Made by a program: the position numbers and the translations under genes
Source of the DNA: CAYOYK01 sp964408185
Lineage (GTDB): Bacteria; Bacillota; Clostridia; Christensenellales; Aristaeellaceae
Length of the DNA: 64,000 nt
Reading direction: 5' to 3'
NCBI GenBank assembly: GCA_964408185.1
Contig: CAYOYK010000009.1
Location: forward strand, 1 to 64,000
Notes under the pieces: generated by a model
Told to the model about the DNA's origin: nothing
Seen by the model: the letters and a program-made list of their open reading frames with translations, nothing else
Database searches by the model: none
Part shown: positions 28,747 through 37,581 of the stretch, one piece after another
Layout of the letters: each line of letters starts with the position of its first letter
Numbering within the stretch: position 1 is the stretch's first letter

Positions 28747-29544
28747 TTACGGCCAGATCTCGCCCAGCCATTCGAGGCACAGCTTGACCCAGTGGGCGCA
28801 GTGCGGCTCCGCGTAGGTGGTCTGCTCGGTACACAGCGCCAGCCCGTGCTGGCCGTGGCGGAAGATGTGCAGCTCGTAGGGCGCGCCCTGCCTTTGCAGC
28901 GCGTTCGCCCAGAGCAGCGTGTTTTGCACGGGCACGGTGTCGTCGTCCCGCGTATGCCAGATAAACGTCGGCGGCACGGTGGGCAGCAGCTTGTCCTCCA
29001 AGCTGAAGCGCGCGTTGGCCGCGTCGTCCTGCCCGCTGCCCGATAGCTGCTCAAAGCTGAACCGGTGCGCGTACTCTCCGCTGCTGATGACCGGGTAGCC
29101 CAGCACCAGCGCGTTCGGGCGGCAGTCGGCCGTATCGCCCAGCTTGGCCGCGACGGCGTCCTCCTGCGTGAGCGTGGTGACCGTCGAGGCCGCCAAGTGC
29201 CCGCCCGCCGAAAAGCCGCACACCGCGATTTGATCGGGCCGCGCGTGGTACTCCGCCGCGTGCGCGCGGATGTGGCGGATCGCGCACAGCGCGTCCGTCA
29301 GCGGGGTGAGGCCCAGCGGCTTGGGCGCCACGGTGTAGCGCAGCACCGCCGCGTGACAGCCCATGGCGTAAAACTGCATGGCGATCACCTCGGCCTCGCG
29401 GTCGGAGGTCATCACATAGCCGCCGCCGGGAAGGATCAGGAGCATGGGCAGCTCGCGCTTGGGCAGCTCCTCGGAGGGCTCGCGCAGGTACAGGGTAAGG
29501 CGCGCGTCGGTATCCGGGTTGGGATTCAGTGTCAGCATTCGCAT
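28747..29544 (-). CDS. Alpha/beta hydrolase (acetylesterase-like)
   Basis: The 265-residue product is an alpha/beta hydrolase with oxyanion motif LPGGGY (about 39-43), nucleophile S112 in GFSAGG, an acidic residue in RDDDTVP and a histidine in HGQHGL. This is the BD-FAE/acetyl-xylan-esterase-like pattern. Substrate unknown; deacetylation of sugars or xenobiotic esters is plausible. The start at 29544 (MRMLTLNPN) has GAGGA 8 bases upstream; an upstream ATG at 29592 would overlap the glycosyltransferase gene. No signal peptide. Confidence 0.88.
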   Translation of the reverse strand: MRMLTLNPNPDTDARLTLYLREPSEELPKRELPMLLILPGGGYVMTSDREAEVIAMQFYAMGCHAAVLRYTVAPKPLGLTPLTDALCAIRHIRAHAAEYHARPDQIAVCGFSAGGHLAASTVTTLTQEDAVAAKLGDTADCRPNALVLGYPVISSGEYAHRFSFEQLSGSGQDDAANARFSLEDKLLPTVPPTFIWHTRDDDTVPVQNTLLWANALQRQGAPYELHIFRHGQHGLALCTEQTTYAEPHCAHWVKLCLEWLGEIWP

Positions 29545-29554
29545 AGGAGCATCC

Positions 29555-30520
29555 TCATTCCGCTTCTTTTGTATCGTCCAGTACTTCCTCAATCAGAAAA
29601 CGGGGCCTGCGCTTGGTCTCGGTGTATACCTTGCCGATGTACTCGCCAATGACCCCAAGGCTGAAAAGCTGAATGCCCCCAATCAGCCAAATGGAGGCCG
29701 TGGTGCTCGTCCAGCCCGCGACGCTGTGGCCCGTGACCCAGCTGACAAACACGTAGATCAGCATGAGGATGGACACAATCAAAATCAGCAGCCCCAGCGT
29801 GCAGATCATGCGGATGGGCTTGACCGAAAAGGACGTGATGCCGTCCACGGCGAAGGCCAGCATTTTTTTGAAGGGATACTTGCTCTCCCCCGCAAAGCGC
29901 TCGCTGCGGTCGTAGAAAACGGTATCGCTCTTGTAGCCGACCAGCGGAACCAGCCCGCGCAGGAACAGGTTGACCTCGCTGAATTCCTCCAGCCCTTCCA
30001 CGGCGCGCTTGCTCATGAGCCGATAGTCCGCGTGGTTGTACACGATGTCCACGCCCAGCCCCTTCATGAGGCGATAGAACAGCAGCGCGCTCTGACGCTT
30101 GAAAAACGTGTCCGTATCGCGCCGGTTGCGCACGCCGTACACCACGTCGCAGCCCGCCTGATACTTGGCCAAAAACTGATCCATGGCGTTCATATCGTCC
30201 TGCAGGTCCGCGTCCATGCTGATGATAACGTCCGCGCGCTCCGCCGCCGTATGCAGCCCGGCCAGCAGCGCGTTTTGGTGCCCGCGGTTGCGCGTGAGCT
30301 TAACGCCTTGAAAGAGCGGGTTTTCGGCATGCAGCGCGGCGATGATCTCCCACGTTTTATCCTTGCTGCCGTCGTCCACAAACAGCACGCGGCTGTCCGG
30401 CGTGCACAGGCCGTCGGCGATCATCCGGCCCATCTTCTCGGTCAGGCGGCGGGCCGTCTCCCGCAGCACAGGCTCCTCGTTGTAGCAGGGGATGACCACC
30501 ATCAGCTTGCTGTCCCTCAT
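29555..30520 (-). CDS. Family 2 glycosyltransferase (DPM1/GtrB-like)
   Basis: The 321-residue product has an N-terminal GT-A domain (VVIPCYNEE, FVDDGSKD, DADLQDD as the metal-binding DxD) and two C-terminal membrane helices (about 235-260 and 273-295). This is the layout of bactoprenyl-phosphate glucosyl- or mannosyltransferases, which charge a lipid carrier for wall or protein glycosylation. Start at 30520 is chosen over upstream in-frame ATGs, which lie in the caspase-like gene. It is 16 bases after the caspase-like gene stop. Confidence 0.92.
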   Translation of the reverse strand: MRDSKLMVVIPCYNEEPVLRETARRLTEKMGRMIADGLCTPDSRVLFVDDGSKDKTWEIIAALHAENPLFQGVKLTRNRGHQNALLAGLHTAAERADVIISMDADLQDDMNAMDQFLAKYQAGCDVVYGVRNRRDTDTFFKRQSALLFYRLMKGLGVDIVYNHADYRLMSKRAVEGLEEFSEVNLFLRGLVPLVGYKSDTVFYDRSERFAGESKYPFKKMLAFAVDGITSFSVKPIRMICTLGLLILIVSILMLIYVFVSWVTGHSVAGWTSTTASIWLIGGIQLFSLGVIGEYIGKVYTETKRRPRFLIEEVLDDTKEAE

Positions 30521-30536
30521 GGCAAAGCCTCGCTTT

Positions 30537-32057
30537 CTATTGATCCACCCGGATGGTCTCGCCGTAGATTGTCCGGCTCTGGTCGCCGTTGGATACGCGC
30601 ACACGCACACGGTAGCTGCCCGCGATAACCGGCTCGCCGTTTTTATCCAGCCCATCCCAGTAGAACGGGGTGCCCTGCGGCGTGGTTTGCAGCGGCCTTG
30701 TCGTCAGGCTGTGGCAGAGGCGGCGCACCACGTTATCGTCCTCATCCACGATGGCGACGCTGAGGACGCACGGCGCGGAGTGGCTCACAAAGACGCACAG
30801 CTCGCGCGGGTCGCTGACGGCGTACTGCACGTCCGAGGCGACGCGCGCCTGCGGCAGCGCGCCCCCGCGCGGCACGCACAGCACGCGCCCGCCATGTACG
30901 GTGAGCTGGTCGTTCTCGATGCTGACGAGCTGCACCATCACATAGCCGCTCTGGTCGTTTTGCGGCAGGCTGATGGAAAGCGTGCGCACCTTGCGCCCGG
31001 CGGACACGGCGCCCTTCGCGTCGCCAAACGCGGTAAAGCGCTCCGCGTCGTCAAACAGCAGCCGCGCGGTCTCAAAGCTCCACTTGCCGTCCTTGCGGTA
31101 CACCAGCTGGTATGCCACGCGCACCGGGCGCACGGCCACGAACTCCAGCGTCAGCGAGGAGCTTGCGGCGGTGAGCAGCGTGCCGCTGAACGCCACGTCG
31201 CGGATGGCCTCGCCCTCGGTTGCGGACGGGGCGGCTTCGGCCGGGTCGTAGCGAAAGACCACGGTATCATCCTGCTGGGGGTAGACCTGCGGCGTGGACG
31301 CGGCGTGGTTGTGCAGCAGGTAATCGTACAGCTCCGCCAGCGTGATCTCGCCATCCCGGTTGCCGTCCGCGGGTACGCCGCTGCCCCGGCTGAGGCCCTG
31401 CGCAAGCGTCTGCGTAAAGTAGAACCCGCCCTGCGCGGGCTTGGTCGCGTCGGTCTCGGCGCTCCAGTACCAGCTTTCCTCCAGCGCGCCGCTGGACGTG
31501 ATCACCTTAAAGTCGTCGCCCAGAAAGTGCGTGTCCGTCGACAGAAAGGAAAGCCCCTTGCCGATAAACGCGCCGCTGTTGCACGCGTCGATCAGCAGCA
31601 CCTTCATGCCGGCGATCCCGTCAAACGCGCGCTCAAGGATCTCGGCGGTCACGCGGCCCTCGGTTTTGCCGTCGCTGAGCAGCAGCGCGGGCTCGGCCTC
31701 CTCGCCCATGTACTCGCCGTGGGTGCTGATGTACAGGTAGCTCGTATCGTTCTCGTCCGCGCCCGCAAATACGTTGCGGATGAGCCGCGTCAGCTCCTCC
31801 CCGGAGGCGACGGCGTCGTCGGCGAGGTAGATGGTATCGAAGGGGTACAGGCTGTTCTGAAAGGCGGCCTGCATGGCGTACACATTGTTGACGCTGCTGG
31901 GGTAGGTGGAGGGGCGGCTGACAAACTGATCCACGCCCACCAGCAGCGCGCGGCTCACGGAGCCATCGGCCTTTGCGCGCGCGGGGGCGACAAGCGCGGC
32001 CGCTTGCAGCAACGCCAGCGCAAGCGCGAGCAGGCAGACCCTCCTTGTGCGTCGCAT
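30537..32057 (-). CDS. Secreted caspase-family (C14-like) protease with EF-hand loop
   Basis: The 506-residue product has a Sec signal peptide (residues 1 to about 29, cleavage near ARAKA) and a caspase-hemoglobinase domain with the catalytic pair H113 (YISTHGEY) and C159 (LIDACNSGAF). A canonical calcium-binding EF-hand loop follows (231-242; D231, N233, D235, E242). A long beta-rich region ends in a FlgD-like Ig domain (WDGLDKNGEPVIAGSY). Calcium-dependent extracellular proteolysis is the best inference. The start has GGAGG 5 bases upstream. Targets are unknown; the downstream genes for a glycosyltransferase and esterase suggest a cell-surface context. Confidence 0.88.
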   Translation of the reverse strand: MRRTRRVCLLALALALLQAAALVAPARAKADGSVSRALLVGVDQFVSRPSTYPSSVNNVYAMQAAFQNSLYPFDTIYLADDAVASGEELTRLIRNVFAGADENDTSYLYISTHGEYMGEEAEPALLLSDGKTEGRVTAEILERAFDGIAGMKVLLIDACNSGAFIGKGLSFLSTDTHFLGDDFKVITSSGALEESWYWSAETDATKPAQGGFYFTQTLAQGLSRGSGVPADGNRDGEITLAELYDYLLHNHAASTPQVYPQQDDTVVFRYDPAEAAPSATEGEAIRDVAFSGTLLTAASSSLTLEFVAVRPVRVAYQLVYRKDGKWSFETARLLFDDAERFTAFGDAKGAVSAGRKVRTLSISLPQNDQSGYVMVQLVSIENDQLTVHGGRVLCVPRGGALPQARVASDVQYAVSDPRELCVFVSHSAPCVLSVAIVDEDDNVVRRLCHSLTTRPLQTTPQGTPFYWDGLDKNGEPVIAGSYRVRVRVSNGDQSRTIYGETIRVDQ

Positions 32058-32218
32058 GCAAGCCTCCGGGCAGCCCGTCGCTGGGACGGGAGGATGCGCC
32101 GCGCGCGCGGACACGTGCGCGGCATGGGATGAACACCCCACATTGTACACCATTTCGGGGGCCGTGTACAGTCGGCGCAGCCCGGTGTGTTTTGGCAGCT
32201 GCACAAAAGCAAAAAATG

Positions 32219-32227
32219 TGGTATGAT
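32219..32227 (+). promoter_or_regulatory. Extended -10 promoter of xpt
   Basis: TG-G-TATGAT lies about 34 bases before the ATG; the -35 is weak. No purine-riboswitch core was seen in the short leader. Confidence 0.55.
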
Positions 32228-32260
32228 AAATCCGTATTGATACAGAAGGGCGGCTTGCGC

Positions 32261-32848
32261 ATGAAGGAGTTGCGGGAGGCCATCCTGCGGGATGGCGTGG
32301 GCATCGGCAGCGAGATCATCAAGGTAGACATGTTTCTCAACCACAGGCTGGATACGGAGCTGCTGACGCAGATCGGCGAGGCGTTCCGTCGGGACTTTGC
32401 GGACGCGAGGCCGGACATGGTGCTCACCATCGAGGCCAGCGGCATCGCGGCAGCCATCACAACGGCGCAGGCCTTCGGCAATCTGCCCGTGATCTTCGCC
32501 AAAAAGGGCGCGGCGCGCAATCAGGGCGACGACGTATACCAGAGCAGTGTGTTCAGCTTTACGCGTCAGCAGGAGTTTTCCATCCGCGTGAGCAAAAAAT
32601 ACCTCCCGGCAGGCTCGCGCGTGCTGATCATCGATGATTTTTTGGCCAACGGCGAGGCCGCCGAGGGCCTGTGCGATATCGCCCGCCAGGCCGACGCGGA
32701 GGTCGTGGGCGTGGGCGTTTGCATCGAGAAGGGCTTCCAGCCGGGCGGCCAGCGCCTGCGCAACGAGGGCTACCATGTGGTCTCGCTGGCGACGGTTACG
32801 GGCATCCGGGACGGCAAGCCCGTGCTGGAGGATGAGCCGGAGGCGTAA
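32261..32848 (+). CDS. xpt: Xanthine phosphoribosyltransferase
   Basis: The 195-residue product matches Xpt in length and motifs: TIEASGIAAAITTA, VIFAKK, and the PRPP loop VLIIDDFLANGEA. It converts xanthine plus PRPP to XMP in purine salvage. AGAAGGG precedes the ATG. It is a single gene between a promoter and a strong terminator, divergent from the caspase-like gene. The guanine riboswitch that often precedes xpt in Bacillota is not evident. Confidence 0.95.
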   Translation: MKELREAILRDGVGIGSEIIKVDMFLNHRLDTELLTQIGEAFRRDFADARPDMVLTIEASGIAAAITTAQAFGNLPVIFAKKGAARNQGDDVYQSSVFSFTRQQEFSIRVSKKYLPAGSRVLIIDDFLANGEAAEGLCDIARQADAEVVGVGVCIEKGFQPGGQRLRNEGYHVVSLATVTGIRDGKPVLEDEPEA

Positions 32849-32904
32849 GCGGGCGCGGCTCGCCAAGCCCCTCGCAGGGGGGACGGCACGGGGCAGACAG
32901 GCTG

Positions 32905-32933
32905 AAAGGAGCGTCTTGCGGCGCTCCTTTTTT
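32905..32933 (+). terminator. Intrinsic terminator of xpt
   Basis: A 9-bp stem (AAAGGAGCG / CGCTCCTTT) runs into six T. Confidence 0.92.
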
Positions 32934-32999
32934 GTTGTAGGCTTAGCGGCAAACGCCGCCTTAGCCCCTCCGCCGTTCCGGCCCGTCTCCGTTGCGCGG

Positions 33000-34649
33000 C
33001 TACCGAAAGCGCACCCGCACGGTGGTGCCTGCGCCCAGCTCGCTTTCCAGCTCGATTTCCGCGCCCAGCAGGCCCGCCGCATGCTTAACGATGCTCAGGC
33101 CCAAGCCGGTGCCGCCGGTCGCCTTGCTGCGGCTCTTGTCCACGCGGTAGAAGCGCTCGAACACCTTCTTCTGCTGCTCCTTGGGGATGCCGATGCCGCC
33201 GTCCTCCGCCTCGAAGACCGCGCGTCCGTCCTCGCGGAACACGCGCAGGCGTACAAAGCCGCCCTCGTGGTTGTACTTGATGGCGTTGTCCGCAAGGTTG
33301 TACAGGATCTCCTGCGTCAGCGTCGGATCAGCGGTGATCACGGCCGGTTCGCCCGTGAGCGTCATCGACACGCCGCGCCGCGCCGCCTTATCGGTCAGGG
33401 ATCTGAGCGTCTCTTCGGCCGCCGCGGTCAAATCGAGCGGGCAGGCGTTCATCGCCACGCTGCCCTCATCCAGCTGGCTCAGGCGCAGGATGTCCTCCAC
33501 CAGCGCGAGCATCCGCACGGACTCCCGGTGGATTTTCGCCGCGAATTCCCGCTCGTCCTCCGGCTTGACCATGCCGTTCTCCAGCATCTCGGCGCAGCCG
33601 CTGATGGTTGTAAGCGGCGTGCGCAGCTCGTGGCTGACGTTGGCGGTAAACTCCCGCCGCATGGACTGCGCCTCAAACTCGGCGGTATCGTCCAGAAGCA
33701 GGAGCAGCCAGCCGTCGTCCTGCCCCACGGGATTCATGCACACATGATAGTGCCGCCCGCCCAGCGTGAGCGGCCCGCTGACGGCCTTGTTGCCGCGCCG
33801 GAGCGACAGGATCTCCCGCAGCGCGGCGGAGCGGTTCAGCTCCAGCAGCGAGCGGCCCTCCGCCTCCCGCGCCTGCAGGCCGAGGATCCCGGCCGCCGCC
33901 TCGTTGATAGACAGCACCCGCTCGCTCTGGTTGAGCGTCACCAAGCCCTCGCGCATTTGCGAAAGGATCGTCTCCTGCTCCCGTTTTTGCCGCTTGATGC
34001 TCTCCAGCTGCCGCCGATTGTCCATCTGCTGGTCGAACAGCCGCCGCAGAAGCGGCGTGAGCTCCTCGTAGCAATCGTTGTCCAGCGGGGCTTCCAGGTT
34101 GAGCTCCGTAATGGGCTTGACAAGGCGCTTTGTGTGCAGCTGGGACAGCAGCCCGGCCGCCAGCAGGCACAGCACAACCAGCAGAACGATCTGCGGCAGA
34201 CAACCCAGCAGGTGCCCCCAGAGGGTGCGCTGTCGCGCGGCCAGCCGAAGCACGTTGCCAGAGGGCAGACGCAGGGCGTAGTAGACCATCTCGTCCGCCA
34301 GCGTGCCGGAGCGCCGGATCGCCGTGCCGGAGCCGTTTGCCAGCGCGTCGCCGACCTCGGTGCGCTCTAAGTGATTGTCCATATCGGCGACGGAGGCCTC
34401 GCTGTCATAGAGCACGGAGCCGTCCGGCGCGACCAGCGTGACGCGCTTGCCCAGCGATACCGCCCGCAGCGCCGCGGCCTCATCCTCCGCGCCGGTCAGC
34501 CCCTGCGCGAGCAGGGCGGTCTCCTCGGTCAGCGTGTCGGCAACGTTGGACATCTCGGCCTCGTACAGGCCCCACGCCATCACGCCCAGCAGGCACAGCG
34601 TGAGCAGCGCCGTCAGGAGCAGATAGCCGCGAAAAATCCTCTTTTCCAT
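33000..34649 (-). CDS. phoR: PhoR-type sensor histidine kinase
   Basis: The 549-residue product has two membrane helices (about 8-28 and 150-170) enclosing an extracytoplasmic sensor domain, then a HAMP/PAS region (about 175-325). The kinase core has phosphoacceptor H340 in SHELRTPL, N-box NLADNAIKYN, G1 DGGIGI and G2 GGTGLGL. It is the last gene of the pst-pho cluster and begins directly after the regulator stop. It is inferred to sense phosphate status through the Pst/PhoU complex. Confidence 0.95.
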   Translation of the reverse strand: MEKRIFRGYLLLTALLTLCLLGVMAWGLYEAEMSNVADTLTEETALLAQGLTGAEDEAAALRAVSLGKRVTLVAPDGSVLYDSEASVADMDNHLERTEVGDALANGSGTAIRRSGTLADEMVYYALRLPSGNVLRLAARQRTLWGHLLGCLPQIVLLVVLCLLAAGLLSQLHTKRLVKPITELNLEAPLDNDCYEELTPLLRRLFDQQMDNRRQLESIKRQKREQETILSQMREGLVTLNQSERVLSINEAAAGILGLQAREAEGRSLLELNRSAALREILSLRRGNKAVSGPLTLGGRHYHVCMNPVGQDDGWLLLLLDDTAEFEAQSMRREFTANVSHELRTPLTTISGCAEMLENGMVKPEDEREFAAKIHRESVRMLALVEDILRLSQLDEGSVAMNACPLDLTAAAEETLRSLTDKAARRGVSMTLTGEPAVITADPTLTQEILYNLADNAIKYNHEGGFVRLRVFREDGRAVFEAEDGGIGIPKEQQKKVFERFYRVDKSRSKATGGTGLGLSIVKHAAGLLGAEIELESELGAGTTVRVRFR

Positions 34650-35321
34650 TTAACCCTCCATCCGGTAACCCACGCCGCGCACCGTCTGCACCTGCTCGCC
34701 GCACGCGCCCAGCTTCTGCCGCAGCGTCGCCACGTGCATATCCACCGTGCGGGTATCGCCCGCAAAGGCCACGCCCCACACGCTGTCCAAAAGCTGCTCG
34801 CGGCTGAGCGCCATGCCTCGGTTGCGGAGCAGCGCGCGCAAAAGCTCATACTCCTTGGGCGTCAGCTCGACAGGCTGGCCGCCCGCCAGAACGGCGTGCC
34901 GCGCCGGATCCAGCTCGATCTCCCCCAGCCGGAGCGTCCTGTCCTCGGCGGGGCGCGCGGAACGGCGCAGCACCGCCTTGACGCGGCTCAATAGCTCCAT
35001 TACGCCGAAGGGCTTCACCACGTAATCGTCCGCGCCGCTATCCAGCCCCAGCACCTTGTCCATCTCCGTGCCCTTGGCGGTGAGCATAATCACGGGAATC
35101 GCGCGCGTGCGCTCGTCGGCGCGCAGCGCGTGCAGGAGCGCAAAGCCGTTCGCGTCGGGCAGCATCACATCCAGCAGCGCCAAATCGGGCGTTTCCCGCG
35201 CGACCGCCTTTTGAAACGCCGCCCCGGTCTCAAAGCCGACGCACGGATACCCCGCCTGATTCAGCGCGTAGACAATCAGCTCGCGGATGCTCGCGTCGTC
35301 CTCCACGGAATAGATTTTCAT
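34650..35321 (-). CDS. phoP: PhoB/PhoP-type response regulator
   Basis: The 223-residue product is an OmpR-family regulator. The receiver domain has acidic residues VEDDA at the N-terminus, phosphoacceptor D51 (LLDVMLPD) and lysine in LTAKG. The DNA-binding winged helix occupies about 130-222 (LTPKEYELLRALLRNRG, VDMHVATLRQKLG, VRGVGYRM). It probably binds the Pho box upstream of pstS. The start at 35321 overlaps the phoU stop (ATGA) and has GGGAG upstream. Upstream in-frame starts lie inside phoU and are rejected. Confidence 0.95.
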   Translation of the reverse strand: MKIYSVEDDASIRELIVYALNQAGYPCVGFETGAAFQKAVARETPDLALLDVMLPDANGFALLHALRADERTRAIPVIMLTAKGTEMDKVLGLDSGADDYVVKPFGVMELLSRVKAVLRRSARPAEDRTLRLGEIELDPARHAVLAGGQPVELTPKEYELLRALLRNRGMALSREQLLDSVWGVAFAGDTRTVDMHVATLRQKLGACGEQVQTVRGVGYRMEG

Positions 35322-35977
35322 GACAGCTTCTCCCCTTTGTACAGGCCCGTTACGGCAAACTGCACCCACTCGGCGATGTTTGTGGCGTGGTCGGCGATGC
35401 GCTCCAAGTACTTGGCGATCATGAGCATATCCAGCGCCGCCATGCCGCGCGCGGGCCGATCGGCGAGGATGCGCACCAGCTCGTCCTTCACCTGCAAAAA
35501 CAGCGCGTCCACCACATCGTCATGCGCGATGACCTGCGCCGCCAAGCCCACGTCCCGCTTGACATACGCGTCGATGGCGCGGCGCACCATGCCGCCGGCC
35601 TCGCCGGCCATGCGCGCGATGGGCGCGGGCGGCGCGACCGAATCGGCCACCTCCGGCATGGTAACGATCTCCGCGATATCCTGCGCCTGATCGCCCACGC
35701 GCTCCATATCGGTAATCATCTTCAGCGCGGCGGATACCAGCCGCAGGTCGCGCGCGACCGGCTGCTGACGCAGCAGCATGTTGAAGCAGAGCGACTCGAT
35801 ATCCCGCTCCTTGCGGTCAACGGCGGGATCGTTCCCGTAGATCTCGCGCGCCTTGGGCACGTTATGGGTCAGCAGCGCGTCGCACGCGCCCTCGATGGCC
35901 GCCTCCACCATGGCGCCCATCAGTATCAGCTCCTGATTGAGCTGCTCAAGCTGCTCGTCAAACTGGCTGCGCATCAT
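35318..35977 (-). CDS. phoU: Phosphate transport regulator PhoU
   Basis: The 219-residue product shows the two PhoU helical bundles with the repeated metal-site motif pattern (ALKMITDMERVGDQAQDIAE and MIAKYLERIADHATNIAEW). PhoU links Pst transporter state to PhoR and limits phosphate uptake. The first of two adjacent ATG codons is used, with GGGAGG 5 bases upstream; it overlaps the pstB stop as ATGA. The other end overlaps the response regulator by 4 bases. Confidence 0.96.
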   Translation of the reverse strand: MMRSQFDEQLEQLNQELILMGAMVEAAIEGACDALLTHNVPKAREIYGNDPAVDRKERDIESLCFNMLLRQQPVARDLRLVSAALKMITDMERVGDQAQDIAEIVTMPEVADSVAPPAPIARMAGEAGGMVRRAIDAYVKRDVGLAAQVIAHDDVVDALFLQVKDELVRILADRPARGMAALDMLMIAKYLERIADHATNIAEWVQFAVTGLYKGEKLS

Positions 35978-36723
35978 CCAAACCTCCCCGTGATGTAGTC
36001 CTCGGTGCGCTTGTCGCGCGGTGTGGAAAAGAGAACGCTCGTATCGTCGTACTCCACCACCTCGCCCAGCAGGAAGAACGCGGTTTTGTTGGCAATGCGG
36101 AGCGCCTGCTGCATGTTGTGGGTTACGATGACAATAGTATAATCGGTTTGGAGCCGCATCACAAGCTCTTCTATTTTCCCGGTGGAAATCGGGTCGAGGG
36201 CGGAGGTCGGCTCGTCCATCAGCAGCACCTCCGGCTTTACGGCCAGCGCGCGCGCGATGCAAAGCCGCTGCTGCTGCCCGCCGGATAGCCCCAGCGCGCT
36301 CTTGTTCAGCCTGTCCTTGAGCTCATCCCAGATGGCCGCGCCGCGCAGGCTTTCCTCCACCAGCATATCCAGCCTTGCCTTGCCCCGGACGCCGTGCGTG
36401 CGCGGGCCGTAGGCGACATTGTCGTACACGGTCATGGGAAACGGGTTGGGCTTTTGGAACACCATGCCCACGCGCTTGCGCAGCTCGTTTACATCCGTTT
36501 GCGGCGCGTAAACGTCCAACTCGTCCAGCAAAACGCTGCCCGTGATGCGGCAGCCCTGCACGAGGTCGTTCATGCGGTTGAGGGACTTTAGCAGCGTGGA
36601 CTTGCCGCACCCGCTGGGCCCGATAAACGCCGTGACCCCGTGCTCCGGGATTTGCAGGTTGACAGCCTTGAGCGCATGGAACGCGCTGTAATACAAATCG
36701 AGGTTCTCAACGGTAAACTTCAT
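35974..36723 (-). CDS. pstB: Phosphate ABC transporter ATPase PstB
   Basis: The 249-residue product has Walker A GPSGCGKST, signature LSGGQQQRLCIAR, Walker B LLMDEPTSALDP and the PstB-typical CRITGSVLLDELDVYAP region. It energises phosphate import. It lies 18 bases after pstA and overlaps phoU. GAAGGAGGA is upstream of the start. Confidence 0.98.
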   Translation of the reverse strand: MKFTVENLDLYYSAFHALKAVNLQIPEHGVTAFIGPSGCGKSTLLKSLNRMNDLVQGCRITGSVLLDELDVYAPQTDVNELRKRVGMVFQKPNPFPMTVYDNVAYGPRTHGVRGKARLDMLVEESLRGAAIWDELKDRLNKSALGLSGGQQQRLCIARALAVKPEVLLMDEPTSALDPISTGKIEELVMRLQTDYTIVIVTHNMQQALRIANKTAFFLLGEVVEYDDTSVLFSTPRDKRTEDYITGRFG

Positions 36724-36741
36724 CTCGTTCCTCCTTCTGCT

Positions 36742-37581
36742 TCAGCCCGCGTTTTTGGCGCAGCGCTTGGCGATGCCCGCGGAGAGGGCGTTCATCAAAA
36801 ACACAATCAGCATCAGCACTGCGGCGGTGGCGTAGGCCTCGCCGACGTGCAGGCCCTCGCCAGAGAGCACGTACACATGCACCGCCAGCGTGGAGCCGCT
36901 GTCCATTGGGTTTACGGCAAACTGCGCCACCGTGCCGGAGGTGTAAATCAGCGCGGCGGTCTCGCCGACGATGCGGCCCATCGCCAGGATGATCCCCGAA
37001 AAAATTCCGCCGGAGGCCGGGGGCAGCACGACCTGCATCACCGTGCGCAGCTTGCCCGCGCCCAGCGCGAGGCTGCCCTCGCGGTAGCCGTCCGGCACGG
37101 AGAGCAGCGCCTCCTCGGTGGTGCGCAGAATGAGCGGCAGCACCATGATCGCCAGCGTCAGCGCGCCGGAGAGCATCGAGTAGCTCCAGCGCAGCGCCGT
37201 GACGAACAGGATCATCCCAAACAGGCCGTACAGGATGCTTGGGATGCCGGAGAGCGTCTCGGCCGTCACGCGCACAATCCTGACCAGCCTGCTGCCCTTG
37301 GGCGCATACTCCGCCAGATAGATCGCGCCGCCTACGCCGAGCGGCGCGGCGATGGCCAGCGCCAGCACGGTCATCCATACGGTGTTGAACAGCGCGGGCA
37401 GCAGCGATACGTTGTCGCTGGTGTAGGTTGGGGAAAACAGCTCCGGCGTCAGGTACGGCGCGCCCTTGGCCAGCACGTAGCCGACGATGAACAGCAGCGC
37501 GCAGCACGGCACGGCCGAGGCCAGCGCGCAGGCAAGCCGCGCCAGCAGCGAAAGCGGATGCTTCAGCCGGTTCCGTATCAT
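36742..37581 (-). CDS. pstA: Phosphate ABC transporter permease PstA
   Basis: The 279-residue product has six predicted membrane helices and the PstA/C signature loops SGIPSILYGLFG and EGSLALGAGKLRTV, ending with MGRIVGETAALIYTSG. It forms the membrane channel with PstC. The ATG at 37581 overlaps the pstC stop by 4 bases. A longer upstream reading frame in the same phase is antisense-free shadow of pstC and is rejected. Confidence 0.97.
   Translation of the reverse strand: MIRNRLKHPLSLLARLACALASAVPCCALLFIVGYVLAKGAPYLTPELFSPTYTSDNVSLLPALFNTVWMTVLALAIAAPLGVGGAIYLAEYAPKGSRLVRIVRVTAETLSGIPSILYGLFGMILFVTALRWSYSMLSGALTLAIMVLPLILRTTEEALLSVPDGYREGSLALGAGKLRTVMQVVLPPASGGIFSGIILAMGRIVGETAALIYTSGTVAQFAVNPMDSGSTLAVHVYVLSGEGLHVGEAYATAAVLMLIVFLMNALSAGIAKRCAKNAG

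Noticed and set aside
32058..32260. Possible purine riboswitch ahead of xpt
   Set aside because: The leader after the predicted start is only about 30 bases and shows none of the conserved purine-riboswitch core.
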